Below, in pieces: positions 1 to 11,673 of a stretch of 64,000 nt of DNA. Numbering within the stretch: the stretch's first letter is position 1; every line of letters starts with the position of its first letter. A program made the translations under genes and the position numbers. The notes beneath the pieces were generated by a model. The model did no database searches. It was given only the letters and a program-made list of their open reading frames with translations, and was not told the DNA's origin. The DNA comes from Polytrichum commune. Lineage: Eukaryota > Streptophyta > Polytrichopsida > Polytrichales > Polytrichaceae. The DNA is taken from NCBI GenBank assembly GCA_950295325.1, contig OX485808.1, positions 14,138,501-14,202,500 of the forward strand, in the 5' to 3' direction.

Positions 1-1426
1 CTATGTCTATGACCCTATATTGTTCTACTGATTACTTAAAGGAAGGAATTATCCACCACCCTATTTCACATATAATCATGTAGGGGAGATATTTCCAATG
101 CTATCGTAGATCTAAGGAAATTATAAATGTTACCCTAAACGAATTAAAATTGACCCTACTTTTTTTTTATCTCACGTGGTTTTCTAAAATTCCAATAGTC
201 ACCTCCCCGAGTTTTTAATCACCCACTTTTGGTATATTTTGCATCCTAGCATTTTTGGAATGAAATATTGTCATGAATGATTGAAACTTGGATGGAACAT
301 CGCTTAGTAACTGACAATAATTGCAACACTGTAAATTTCTAATGCCCAAATTTGTTTATAATGAACCGCAAATAATGTTAGGTTTACGTTTAGAATTGGT
401 GACACTAAATACAATATTTAGTGTAGCGACTACACCACTAGGATTTTATTCTCTCATTGACACATTGTGAGCCCTACGATTACATGCATTAAAACTCAAA
501 CTTTACTGCTTGAAATTATTAAACAAGTACCTACCCTTTTCTACCTTTCCTTGGGAACGATTTTGTACAAACATGTGAGGTCCCAAGCTTAGAGAATTAT
601 ATTAGACAATGATTGCAATATTTCCACAACAATGTTGGTGCTCATTACAACAAGAGGTGGATGATGTATGATCAAAGAGTATCGATTAAGCATGAGATTT
701 GGGTTCCAAGTAGCCAATCTAGATGAGATGGTTTACATCTTTTACTTTTATTCTAAACTCAAAGTTCAACCCGGACTAAGATTCTTTCCATGGAAAAAGA
801 ACATGCTATCCTCACTTAGGTTACAATGTTATAGATGATTTGTCAACAAGAATCAAGGATGATGCTTGCAAATTGTTAGACAATATTGTTGATGCTTATT
901 ACGGTCCCACCCTCAATATGTGTTATCATGGTAAGTGTTAAAATTGCCTCTGTGTTAAGGAAAATTTGCGCTCCCCAAAAATAATGCAAAGACTTACATG
1001 GTAGGTGTTGATTGTTAAATGTTAAGAGGATTCATATAAAAAAAATCTTTTCTTTTTCGATGAATTCATCTTGATAAGTGTTAATTTGGATAAAAGTGAG
1101 GCTATGGAATTTTATAACTTGGATGAAATCGAAGTAGACATGTTCATGATGTGTTTGACTTCTACATAGGGTGAAATTGGACTTACTGTGAATGCACATG
1201 AGTTCATCAATTATGAATTGAAATTTGATTAAAAAAAAATTCCCACATACATATTGAGGAGGAAATAAAAGGTCTGCTTGATGAAATAGATGATGCAGTT
1301 GATAATGCACCCATTGAAGAAGCCCACAATGTGCAAATTGGTGATGTGGTGATAGATATAGTAGGATTTAAAGGATGTTGAAAGCGCATTAGTGACCTTG
1401 AAACAATTTTTGGAACAAAAAATATT
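1..1426. other. gene-free repeat-derived DNA
   Basis: No open frame looks like a gene. Positions about 240-430 are a partial copy of the repeat at 2867-3226, including the near-palindrome ACTAAATACAATATTTAGT at 404-424. Positions about 600-830 are a diverged copy of the repeat seen again at 2343-2585 and 3390-3620. The rest is AT-rich and unrecognised. Confidence 0.5.
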
Positions 1427-1434
1427 GATGTAAC

Positions 1435-2082
1435 CTCAGGGGGGGGGGGTAGTCATTGGTTGGAGTAGCAATATACGTGCGAACAAATGATAGGGTATTT
1501 TAAAAACATGGGGGCTAAAAATTATAAATGGAGTTAAGAGTAATATAGGGTATCAACCATGACACTGGACATCTTTAAAGTACTATAGGGTATGGAATAA
1601 TAGGTAATTTGGAATTATAAGTAATGCAAGCCATTTTTCTATTAACCCAAAGTAGAAATTTACATAATGATAGCATGTGAAAAAAGAAGAGAATTGAAAG
1701 TAATACCCCCCTATAAAATAGTGGTTGTTCGCACCTATATCCCTTGGGGGGGGTAGTCATTGGTTGGAGTAGCAATACACGTGCGAACAAATGATAGGGT
1801 ATTTAAAAAACATGAGGGCAAAAAATTACAATTGGACTCAAGAGTAATACAGGGTATCAAAAATGGCATTGGACATCTTTAAAGCACTATAGGGTATGAA
1901 ATAATAGGTAATTTGGAATTATAAGTAAAGGCAAGCCATTTTTCTATTAACCCAAAGTAGAAGTTTACATAATGATAGCATGTGAAAAAAAGAAGAGAAT
2001 TGAAAGTAATACCCCCCTATAAAATAGTGGTTGTTCGCACCTATATCCTTAACTTTTTAACACACTGCCCCCCCCCCCCGAG
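1435..2082 (+). mobile_element. head-to-tail dimer of a G-tract MITE
   Basis: Two copies of a non-coding element of about 336-341 bp lie head to tail. The first (1435-1742) is complete at its left end but lacks about the last 30 bases. The second (1743-2082) is full length. Only the outside of the pair carries a target duplication, GATGTAAC at 1427-1434 and 2083-2090. The left end is CTCAGGGGG and the right end CCCCCGAG. About 40 bases in from both ends lies GTGCGAACAA in inverted orientation, so the terminal repeat is imperfect but extends beyond the G tract. Other members are at 11330, 44248 and 61819. An 8-bp duplication fits hAT- or P-type elements; the superfamily is not resolved. Confidence 0.9.
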
Positions 2083-2342
2083 GATGTAACACCACTCATT
2101 TACAGTAATCGAACACTTGAAAAGGAAATAAGATCTTGGCGTGCACAATAATCTCATCAAACTACTTACAATTTTTCTTCCATTATGCTTAGATGTATAA
2201 TGACATTCATATCTTGTGTATTTTCATCATTTATTTATAAAAATGATACTATTTTGATTCCATAATAACATAAGTGTTATTCATATAATTGTTACAAATT
2301 GTCTATGTTACTGTAGTGATTGTTGTAGTGTTTACACCACAT

Positions 2343-3990
2343 AAGTGTTACAAGTTTCCTTGCTCCGAAGTGTTAACATATGTTGAGAGTGGACTGTACA
2401 ACAATTGATGGGTGATGCGTGACTCTAGAGAGCAAGCTTGAGATTTGAGTATTTTGGTGGTCAATTTGGTTGAGATCATTTTGCATCTTGTAACTCTTAT
2501 TCTAGAATCAAAGTCCAACCCCCTAGGATTCTTCCTCTGGAAAATTAAAGGACATGCTTTCCCCAATTAATAATGTTCATACACAAAGGGTGGCTTAAAC
2601 CCAAGGCCTTAATTTGGATCTTAAGGGAACTATGAGGTTAAGTTGCCTAAGGCTGGAATAGTACGTGGATGAGTAACCTTCTTAGCACTTGATTTCTGGT
2701 GCACCCCACCACTTATGATCCACCCAATCATTATGGGGGTATTCTGGTCAACTGGATATTTTCAACCAACCATGTGGGAACCTAAAGGCTTGTCCTTGGG
2801 AAAGATAGGTGTTGGTTGGCTTGTATACTCCCATTGAAGCTTCTCACCTTCAAAAGGAGGGTAAGTACACTAAATATCATATTTAATGTCACTATGGTAA
2901 CTTTCGGATGACACTTCTTGTGAATAAGTGAACAAAAATTGTCATGGATGATGTATGAGTTCATCCATTGGCCAAAACCCTACCTTCTCTTGTTAGCAAC
3001 TTGTGATGAAACATTGTCATGCATGATTGAAATTTGGATGAAACATCACTTGGTAAGTGGAAGTAATTGCAACACTGTAAATCTATAATCCCCCCAAAAA
3101 TTTACAAGGAATGACAAATAATGTTGGGTTAACATTTGGTGTTGGTGACACTATACCGCGGGTTACAATTAGTATTGAGCAAGACAATTAGAATTGGTGA
3201 CACTAAATATCATATTTAGTGTAATTGTTGGGGGCCTCTAATTCTCGTAATGCTTGTTTTAGGATACATATAGACTTTACACGAACTTGAAAATGAAGAA
3301 GCACCATAATTCGTGCCGGTGGCAACATTGGAGTCGTCTATCTTTCTTTGTTCATACACACAAATTGATGAGACCAAAATACAAAAGATTCTTGCAAAAT
3401 GTCAACATTGATGATGTTGGTGCTTATCACAACGACAAATGGATGATGTATGACCGCGAAGAGCAAGCTTGAGATTTGGGTTCCTAGTGGTCAATTCGGA
3501 TGAGATGCTTTTGCATCTTATATTTTTACTCTAGAATCAAAGTGCAACCAACCACTTAAGATTCTTCCTATGAAAGATTGAAGAACAAGCTCTCCCCACT
3601 TGATAATGCTCATATAGATGAATTTGATGTGACTTAATTGCACATGTCAACAATGTTGATGACTTTGGTGCTTATTCCAACAACATATACTAGATGATGT
3701 ATTGACCAAAAGAGCAAGCTTGAGATTTGGGTTCCTAGTGATCGATTTGGATGAAATGATTTTGCATCTTAAATTTTTATTCCAGTACCCAGGCCGATCA
3801 GGAATAGGTGCCTCCGCTACACATATGGAGTGATGAGACTTGATGGATTAAGCTAAAGATTCTTGCAACATGTCAACAATGTCGAGGATATTGATGCTTC
3901 TTACAGCGACAGATGGATGATGTATGACCAGAAGAGCAAGGCTGAGATTGATGATTAGGGTTCCGGGTGCTCGATCTGGATGGGATGATG
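2343..3990 (+). repeat. degenerate dispersed repeat, several copies
   Basis: The word AGCAAGCTTGAGATTTGGG and the text after it, ending near TTTTGCATCTTA, recur at about 2420, 3460, 3715 and 3930, with a more diverged copy near 690. Copies at 2343-2585 and 3390-3620 also share a downstream part ending in ATTCTTCCT. No terminal repeats or target duplications are clear, so the element class is unknown. The last copy runs towards the 5' region of the SRPBCC gene. Confidence 0.6.
2867..3226 (+). repeat. dispersed repeat bounded by ACTAAATA palindromes
   Basis: This segment of about 360 bp starts and ends with near-palindromes of the form ACTAAATATCATATTTAGT. It is repeated in inverted orientation at 53257-53607, sharing the text around the GATGAAACATTG and GCAACACTGTAAAT words. 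A fragment is at 240-430. Similar end palindromes stand at 44069-44091 and 44612-44633 around another insertion. Its class is not known; no coding frame is seen. Confidence 0.6.
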
Positions 3991-4136
3991 CAAAAGCTGC
4001 AACAAGAAGAATGCCGAAAAGCCATAGCTGGCTGGGTTAGGTGGCAAGAAATGCAACCGCAAGCTCTTCTACCTGTGCACCACCAGCACACGTCGCCCTA
4101 CTCCCTCTAAGCCTTAGCCTCGCAGCCAATCCACAT

Positions 4137-4776
4137 TTTTCTATATAAAATAATTCACTAAATTGGAAATATGCTGGCATCTTCAAACTTTCGAAACACC
4201 CTTGAAAGTTCGCATGTTAAATAGGTTATGCGACATCTCTCCCGGAGTTCATGTTATTAGAACAGCGGCGAAACCGTTTTGTAGTGATTCCTGCTTGCAG
4301 ACCATTGAATCCATCCTGCCTTCCATCAATATTTCAGCATTGTATGTGCCATCACGGGAGTATCTTTACTGATTGAGGTTGTGTCTCTTAATAAGAAAGA
4401 GAAACCAGAAATCAAACTGTACAGAAACTGCCTTCATACTTCCTTCTTATCGGAGGAGTTAAGGGTTTTGGAGCGAGTTCGGCCGTGTTGGTTACCAACA
4501 CCTCGGTCTAACATCTGGCTGAATCGCACTTCATTTCATTGATTCTTGGAGTTCGTCGAAGTTTAGCGAAATCTTGGGAGCAAGTTTCAGCTCCTCAATT
4601 TCCAATTGTTGTGAGCTAGGGTTTCAACTCTGGAGCTCAGGTGCTGGTTTGGGCGTTTCTGATGCTAACACCTCAGCTTAACATCCTGAACTGCATTGCA
4701 TTAGTTTGCTTTTGAATCTTGGAATTCCTCGAAGTGTACCGGAACTTCTGCGAGTAATTTCCAATCTTTGTGAGCT
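4137..4776 (+). promoter_or_regulatory. putative promoter and leader of the SRPBCC gene
   Basis: A TATA-like CTATATAAAA lies at 4141-4150, about 630 bases before the start codon, so the leader would be long or contain an intron. The stretch 4485-4620 is repeated imperfectly at 4655-4781 (offset about 166 bases), each copy running from an AACACCTC word to TTGTGAGCTA. The second copy ends in GAGCTATGG, which supplies the proposed start ATG at 4777; the first copy has GAGCTAGGG at the same point. Promoter identity is inferred from position only. Confidence 0.4.
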
Positions 4777-7231
4777 ATGGTTATGCTGGCGTCGTCATCA
4801 TCCACCACATCCGGAGTTGTAAGATGTGAAAGTTCCACATTCGAGACATGTAGGGGAAGGAATGTACTTAGGAAGTCACAAAAAAATGCAAGCCGCATCG
4901 GGATGGTTAGGTTCAATGGGATAGATGGTTACAGAAGCGGAAGAAGTCATTGCGAAAATGTGCAAGGGGCTGTAAGAGCAGGGTTGTTAGAGGGGAAGAG
5001 CGGAGGGGTTAGGGGAGAGGAAGCTATGAAGGATGACTACCTGGTGAGCATGTTACCCACTGGGTCGGCAGTGGCAGTGAACGTGATCAATTTGGGGAAC
5101 AACACGAGGAAAGTGGAGGCTAAGATTGCAATTCATGCACCTCTGGAGGCTGTGTGGGGTGTGTTGACAGATTATGATCGTCTTGCAGACCATATCCCTG
5201 GTCTTGCTGAGAGCCAGGTATTGGAGCGAAGGCCCCGTGGAGCTCGCTTGATGCAGGTAACCTTCCTTATAGTCCAATTGTTCGCTTCCGTAAGCAGAGA
5301 ACCCACATCATTCCACATAATTCCACATCTCAATGACCAGAAAATCAACTGAATTTGGGGGTGTTTCTCTCTGTGATTATGGTCTGGTGATGGCTGCAAG
5401 AGTTACTTGCTTAAGCAACCAGGACATTCACTCTTTCATGGAGTTAGGGTTTAGTCCAATTGTTTGATTCTGTAACCGGAGAATAACTTTCAACGTAGGT
5501 TATCCACATCTAAGTGACCAGAAAATCAACTGAATTCGGAGGTTTTTATCTGTCTGGTGTGGATAGGCCAATTGTTTATTTTTGTAGTCGGAGAACAACC
5601 TTCAGCCTAGGCCATCCACATCTCAGTGACCAGAAAATCACCTGGATTAAGAGGTGTTTCTGGTGATGGAAAGGCCAATTGTTTGATTCTGTAACTGGAC
5701 AATAACCTTCAACCTTGGCCATCCACATCTTAGTGACCAGAAAATCACCTGAATCATGCAGATTGGTGCTGCGTTATATTATTTGAAAACCCTATGATAA
5801 TAGTTTCTCCATGTAGTAGAGAATCTTCAATTTCTTGATGCTGTTCTCGGAATCATATTCATCAGTTGTGAATAGTGACGTGTCCTGTCAATACATCAAT
5901 AATGGAAGCACTGACTGCTCTGTCGATGGTACTTCAATTGGTAGAGTAGGTGGCAGCGGTGATTCTTGGATGGTCTGAATAACCAGTATTCGTCTCCAAA
6001 CATTGGTGAATCACAATGTAGGTTGCAATCTGTGGCAGTTGCAAATTCTCTTCTCGAATGCCATGAAATTCCGGCTTATGGTATTTCAGGGGGATGTGTC
6101 TTATCTCTGATAATCACTACACTGAGTGGCTAGATAGTCTGCTTTTGTAGGACTTTTTGCAATTGGTGAAGCTCTCACAAAGCCTAACTTGTCATTGACA
6201 ATACAAGATACAATGAACACTTCATGTCTTTTGTGTTCGAGCACTGGACATGTACAAATTCATTACATGTTGACCTCCAAAGACAGATTTTAGGTCTAAC
6301 TGACGTCTTGTCTTTGGAGAACAGATTGGACAGAAGAGCTTAGCCCTTGGAGTGAAGTTCAAAGCGAAAGCTGTTGTGGAAGTGACAGAGGAGGAACCAC
6401 AGGACCTGCATGACGGGGTTTTACGGGACTTGCACTTTGATACTGTCGAAGGAGATTTTCAGGTTTTCAAAGGCACATGGCGAATGCATCAGGTCAGTCC
6501 TTCTCTTGCCTTCCTTCTGTGATGTATGTATGTCTCAAACCAAGACTGTTCAATCTTCTGTGTATGAAATGTCATCTCATGATAGCTCTTGACTCACTCA
6601 ATGTTTTGAGGGTAAGATCTTTACACATCACAAATAACACGCAATGATTTCATGATCAATCTCTTTGGCCTGCAGTTGCAGTAGTGGTGCTGTTGTTACA
6701 AGCTGCTATGTTGGGGTTTTCTATCACTTTATGTCTTTCAGCTAATTCATCTACAGTGTGGTGGGAGGTGACATCTGTATAATTGGCTGTGTGTTTCCCT
6801 AGTGTTACAGCAGATATTATATGTGCTGAGATTACCTTCTTAGTATACTCAAACTCTAGTACAAAATAACTGGCTAGTTTTGGCTAATCCTACTTCTGAT
6901 CAAAGTAATGTCATCAATTTACATTCTGAATGGACTCATGTTTGTGTAGTTTCATGGATACATCCAATGACTAATGCAACCAAATGACTTATGCAACCTT
7001 TGAATTGTGAGATTGATTTTGAACTTTGGCACTCTCGCGGTGCAGGTGAATATGAAGCCCGGTGCTAAAGACAGGGTGCATACCTACTTGACATACATAT
7101 TGGAGGTGCAGCCTAAGAAGTGGATTCCGGTGGCTCTCATTGAAGGTGTTGTTTGTCATGAGATAACGTGTAATCTCACTTCTGTCCGAAATGTTGCACT
7201 CAGGCACAAACATGTCCATGGCTCTCACTGA
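4777..7231 (+). CDS. SRPBCC / polyketide cyclase-like protein, probably plastid-targeted
   Basis: Three exons join in frame: 4777-5256, 6325-6492 and 7046-7231, giving 277 residues. All junctions are phase 0 with GT-AG borders. The N-terminal 90 or so residues are rich in Ser, Thr and Arg, as in plastid transit peptides. A START-like SRPBCC domain then fills most of the protein: it opens with VEAKIAIHAPLEAVWGVLTD, continues with FIPGL-type DHIPGLAES, and the second exon carries VEGDFQVFKGTW. The final exon has the family's WIPVALIEG and a closing helix. The layout resembles plant cyclase/dehydrase and lipid-transport superfamily proteins (COQ10-like group), whose ligand is unknown; lipid or isoprenoid binding is inferred. 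The start at 4777 is the first ATG; Met3 at 4783 is an alternative. The C-terminal end is His-rich (RHKHVHGSH). Confidence 0.9.
5273..5760 (+). repeat. tandem repeat inside intron 1 of the SRPBCC gene
   Basis: Four imperfect units begin with CCAATTGTT at 5273, 5456, 5569 and 5674, and each carries GACCAGAAAATCA near its end. Spacing is 183, 113 and 105 bases. The first unit starts 17 bases after the splice donor at 5257. The array lies wholly within intron 1 (5257-6324) and does not enter the exons. Confidence 0.85.
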
Positions 7232-8500
7232 ATTATTCAACCAGATGTATGATTGAGAACTCTCTTACCTGTACCACATGTATCACATGTGAAACTGTAT
7301 TGTACATCAATATATGCAGGAGTTTATGTTTTATATAATGTGAGGCGTAACCTCTTAATTAGTGTTCGTCAAGATATAGGATACTGCACCAAACCTTGAA
7401 AGAAAAGGTTGATGAGGAATGTAACATGCGGTGAAGAAGAGGTTGCTTCTGCAGGTTTGCAGATCTGTAATTTATTCAGAGGAGACAATTGTCTCCAAGC
7501 TTTGCAGCCAAGGTTGGCTAAAACGCATCCAAAAGTGATATTTGTTCACTTGATTCATTTTTGTCAATTTTAGGGAGGAACTCCTATGAGCTTCCAGAGG
7601 ACATTGGTTATGTTGTTATCTGGAAGCTTTTACATCTGAATCAGCTTAGACATACTTTATACTCATGATGAAAATGCATGATGTGAATTCAATATTTAAG
7701 TATCACTCCACCAGAATCTTTTCTTGGTATTTGACTTCTATTCAAATTTTTGAGGGATATGATTCCCAAGGTTTGACAACTTGAACTGTTCCAAAATTAA
7801 GATTGTGGAACTCAGTGCCCACTTTGTCTGGTATGACAATCTCAACTCTTTCAAGCTGACCAAATCAATTCTTTCCTTGACGTCATTGGCATATGTCAAC
7901 GTGACCAAGTCTTTGCCTGCTTGCTTGCTGAATGTTCACCACTAAGAACTGGGGTTCTTTACATCACAAACCAAAATGGCCCAATTGACAGTGTCTCAAA
8001 AGGGGTGTGTCAAAGGGACCAGACTGTATCAAACTGATCACTTTTGACACTTTTGATACAAAATTGTAGTCCCTTCATGGTGTCGTTTGGGTCATTTTGA
8101 TTCATGTTGATAACAACTACGTTTCTTAGCAGTGTTGCTGGTGAGCAGCTATGTAATTTGGATTTGTCAACACGATCAACCCCAACATGTCTTTGGTAAT
8201 ATTTGGAATTATGGGGTCTCTGTGACTTGCTTTCTCTTCCACTTTCCATGCACATTGGGTTGATATTTCTCATTCACTTCATTACAGAAAGAGTGGAAAT
8301 TACCTAAGCACCTCATGACGAGAAAAAGTCTTCAGAGCGCACTCTAAAAACTCGAGCAACCAGACTCCCCAAGAATGTTGATACTGGAGTTCTCATATAT
8401 TAAGAATACTTTTTGATTTGGTAAATGACTTTTATCAATAATTTTGATCCATGTGCTGAAGGTTGACACGACTGGACAATTCAGTGTTGCAATCATTGCT
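7232..8500. other. 3' flank of the SRPBCC gene, no gene seen
   Basis: The first 100-150 bases are presumably the 3' untranslated region (AT-rich, with TATATAATG-type words near 7330). The rest has only short frames without codon structure or recognisable motifs. Confidence 0.45.
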
Positions 8501-8504
8501 GTTA

Positions 8505-8710
8505 AAAATTTGCAGTGATGACCAGTGACGCCTTGCTTCGTTCCTTTTATTCTTGACGACTGGCAATTGCTGACCTTCAGAAGACCTAAACATGCAACTT
8601 AACAGTAAACATTACATCATGATCACGTTGAGAGAATCATCTTCAGTGACATAACTTACTCCTGAGAGGATGATGTGGATGGTGATGAGAGTGGGCCAAG
8701 ATATCAATGC
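8505..8710 (+). repeat. diverged fragment of the 5-kb repeat
   Basis: The stretch starting TGCAGTGATGACCAGTGACG and running to a GGTGATGAGA word matches, with many differences, the inner part of the 5-kb units at about 18770-18955 and 23740-23920. It is the most upstream trace of that family. Confidence 0.45.
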
Positions 8711-9248
8711 AGTAAGATCCAAGAAATATCTGGAAGAGACTAAAGTGGGTATAATAGAGACTGTGAACCTACAATATTGTCTTTGTAAATCAAACGGTGA
8801 TTTCCACTGATAGAGTAAAACTACAACCCCAGAAAACAAAACTCATGGGCAGCTCATTTACCCCGAGTTGGAGTTAGGAGATAACACAAGAAGACCCACA
8901 CAAAGAGCATTGGTATCGATGTAAGAACACAGTCCAAAGGCAAACATTGCTAGATGACAAAAATTTGGACTCCCCTCTTCATAGAAGTGTGCATTAAATT
9001 TTCTGGAGAATGAGAATGGGTGGTTGGGGGGGTGACAAGATGTTTGAAGAGAGTTAGTGAATTGGCCAGAGATTCGTTGATATCAACAAAGTATTCACCG
9101 TTCTAGATAATTTACCCAATAATTTATGTAATGTACATAAATATAAGTCACAATGCATATAATGTATAAGTCACAATGTAATATATAAATATAAAATTTT
9201 ATTTTAAATCCTAATTACAAAACCCTCTTCAAATGGGATCCTTCAAAA

Positions 9249-10355
9249 TCATGGTTTATGTTCGTGAAACCTAGAACAACGTGCCTCTTCAAAGAGCGCT
9301 CTATATTTGGAAATTTCTCTTTGCATTGTATTTATCGTATTTTCAGCTTGAGCTATAAACTCTGCAACTTTTTCACATCCTGAACATGGCTCTCGACCTG
9401 TATGCTCAATCTCAGAGAAAACTGTACTTACAGATTCCGTCACTTTCAAGTCTATCTTTGAGGTGAACACATTAATTGATACGTGATGATTCCCTTCTGC
9501 AATCATGTCTTTGAGAGTTGATAACGGAATTTTTGGAAGAGCATGCTTGCCTAAACATGATGCAGATGTAGACTGGAGACTTGAGTCACTTTCACTAGTG
9601 AGCCCAATTTTTTCTTCGTTGGTTGTGGGAGAACAACTTTCATTTTCCTTCAGATGGTCTTTCTTCACCACATCATTTTCCTCCTGATCATGTTTTCCTA
9701 TGTAATTCTTTACCTTGGTTTGTTTCTTGTGATTGTCTGTTCTCTGTACAATTGTTTTGTTTGCTGTTGGAAGCAAATTGTAGGATGAAGCATCTGAAAC
9801 CTTGTTTGCATCGGTCTTACAATCTTTCACCTTTGCATCAGATGACACGTAAAAGTCCTCTGTAATTTCTCCCTCCTCAATCTGTTGGAAGCCCTCATAT
9901 CCTTCATCTGCAATTTTTGAAGATGAAACATTCAATGGTTGAGGATTTTCATGAGTTGAAATGTCTCTATCGCGTTTGTCGCTTTGAAGTCGAGGTGATC
10001 TACACCTTGCGTCAGAATATCTCTCTCTTACTTCTCGAGATCGAGAACGTTCCCGCCGGTTTCTTTGATAAGCTATGGATGAATTCCTTGAATCTTCATA
10101 ACCATGATAATCTTGTAACGAAGAATGTTTTCGTCCTCTATAATCAACTTCAAGCCTATTATTCCTTGCAGATTGCAAGTGAGGTGGAAAATAATCACTT
10201 ATGTTTGCTCTTTTTGGCAAATCATGAATGTTTTGAATATTGTACCTGTCCTGTGAGACTCTTCTTGTACCAAGATTATAATCTCCATGTGAAAACCTAC
10301 AATTTGGTCTTGAGCAATGCCCAAGTTGATAGTATTTACAAGGTATCTTCGACAT
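9249..10355 (-). CDS. CCCH-type zinc-finger protein (368 aa)
   Basis: A single uninterrupted frame on the minus strand starts at an ATG (10353-10355) and ends with TGA at 9249-9251. Residues 6-23 form one CCCH finger, CKYYQLGHCSRPNCRFSH (Cx7Cx4Cx3H), the kind used in RNA binding. An Arg/Ser-rich stretch RNRRERSRSREVRER follows, then an acidic EEGEITED patch and a long low-complexity region. The C-terminal 45 residues look helical and contain CSGCEKVAEFI. The arrangement resembles plant nuclear CCCH proteins linked to RNA processing, though no exact family can be named. The finger starts five residues from the Met, so an upstream exon may be missing, and another frame just upstream (to about 10463) is Cys-rich. 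An AATAAA-type word about 50 bases downstream (near 9195 on the reverse strand) fits a poly(A) signal. Confidence 0.75.
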   Translation of the reverse strand: MSKIPCKYYQLGHCSRPNCRFSHGDYNLGTRRVSQDRYNIQNIHDLPKRANISDYFPPHLQSARNNRLEVDYRGRKHSSLQDYHGYEDSRNSSIAYQRNRRERSRSREVRERYSDARCRSPRLQSDKRDRDISTHENPQPLNVSSSKIADEGYEGFQQIEEGEITEDFYVSSDAKVKDCKTDANKVSDASSYNLLPTANKTIVQRTDNHKKQTKVKNYIGKHDQEENDVVKKDHLKENESCSPTTNEEKIGLTSESDSSLQSTSASCLGKHALPKIPLSTLKDMIAEGNHHVSINVFTSKIDLKVTESVSTVFSEIEHTGREPCSGCEKVAEFIAQAENTINTMQREISKYRALFEEARCSRFHEHKP

Positions 10356-11321
10356 TGCTGATCTATTTGATGTATGCAATCAGGATTACATGTTGTTGGA
10401 CAATAGTGTAATCTATTTTCTTGTAAAGTCTTTTTGCAGTTGTATACACAGTCCTCTTTTACTTTAAGGTTTTTATTTTTACTTTATTTTTACTTTATTT
10501 TACTTTTATTTTATTCTTTTATATAATATTTTAATTCCAAACCAAGTTAGAGGATGAAAGACTAAAGTGAGGGTGTATAACTAACTAAGGCACTTATAAC
10601 TTAATGTAAAATTATTTATAAAATGAATATTGATTCATGATCAGGTCTCTATGTACATTGATTCAATAGAAAAGTAGAATCACAAGAAGACAATTTGGAC
10701 GATTCCAACCGCAAATATGACATACACTAGATCATAAAACTACACAAATATGATGGTTGGCAAACATGAAAGATAAATATTCATGTGCCTAAATGTTCTT
10801 GGAAGAAGAAGAAGAAGAAGAAGATGCCATTCTAATGTCAACTTTGAGCATCATGATAATGTATAAAATCCACAAATTGAATGTATTTCATAAGGTCATC
10901 CTGGGCACATCCCCATTCCTTGAGGTCCCCTCTTCCTTAGGGTATCCTCCCCATTCACGGGCGGACCCGCATCATAAAATATCCTAATGGAGAATTGTTA
11001 TGTTAAAATGATAAAAAATTAAACTAACATCATAAATATCCAATCAATGTCAAGATAATTTCATCATTATGTACTTTAATCTACAATATTCCACATTGTA
11101 TCACTATTTCACATAATTAATATATAAATCAATAAATTAATTATGCCATAATGATGTTATGCACCACTAGGTATATCAATCTATAACGTAATAAATTCAC
11201 ATTTGATGTTTGTGACGCAATTTCCGTCTATGGGCTTCCTACATAACCTTTCCACTCATGAAACCCTATCGGGCTCCGAAATTTGGGTACATGACTTTGA
11301 AAAATGTACACGACATTGGAA
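10356..11321. other. AT-rich intergenic DNA with a GAA microsatellite
   Basis: No gene is seen. A GAA run stands at about 10801-10823. Around 10440-10510 the plus strand is T-rich with repeated TTTTACTTTATTTT words, which could be promoter-proximal for the minus-strand zinc-finger gene. The remainder is AT-rich and unassigned. Confidence 0.45.
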
Positions 11322-11329
11322 CAAAGTTT

Positions 11330-11665
11330 CTTGGGGGGGGTAGTCATTGGTTGGAGTAGCAATATACGTGCGAACAAATGATAGGGTATTTTAAAAACAT
11401 GGGGGCTAAAAATTATAAATGGACTTAAGAGTAATATAGGGTATCAAAAATGACATTGGACATCTTTAAAGTACTATAGGGTATGAAATAATAGGTGATT
11501 TGGAATTATAAGTAATGCAAGCCATTTTTCTATTAACCCAAAGTAGAAATTTACATAATGATAGCATGTGAAAAAAAGAAGAGAATTGAAAGTAATACCC
11601 CCCTATAAAATAGTGGTTGTTCGCACCTATATCCTTAACTTTTTAACACACTGCCCCCCCCCGAG
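11330..11665 (+). mobile_element. G-tract MITE, single full copy
   Basis: This 336-bp non-coding element starts CTTGGGGGGGG and ends CCCCCCCCGAG. It is flanked by a perfect 8-bp duplication, CAAAGTTT, at 11322-11329 and 11666-11673. The inner sequence matches the copies at 1435, 44248 and 61819 closely. There is no transposase frame, so it must be moved by a protein encoded elsewhere. Confidence 0.95.
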
Positions 11666-11673
11666 CAAAGTTT

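Noticed and set aside
9917-10411. 164-residue plus-strand frame opposite the CCCH gene
   Set aside because: It is the antisense of the zinc-finger ORF, has no motif, and the minus-strand frame carries a clear CCCH finger.
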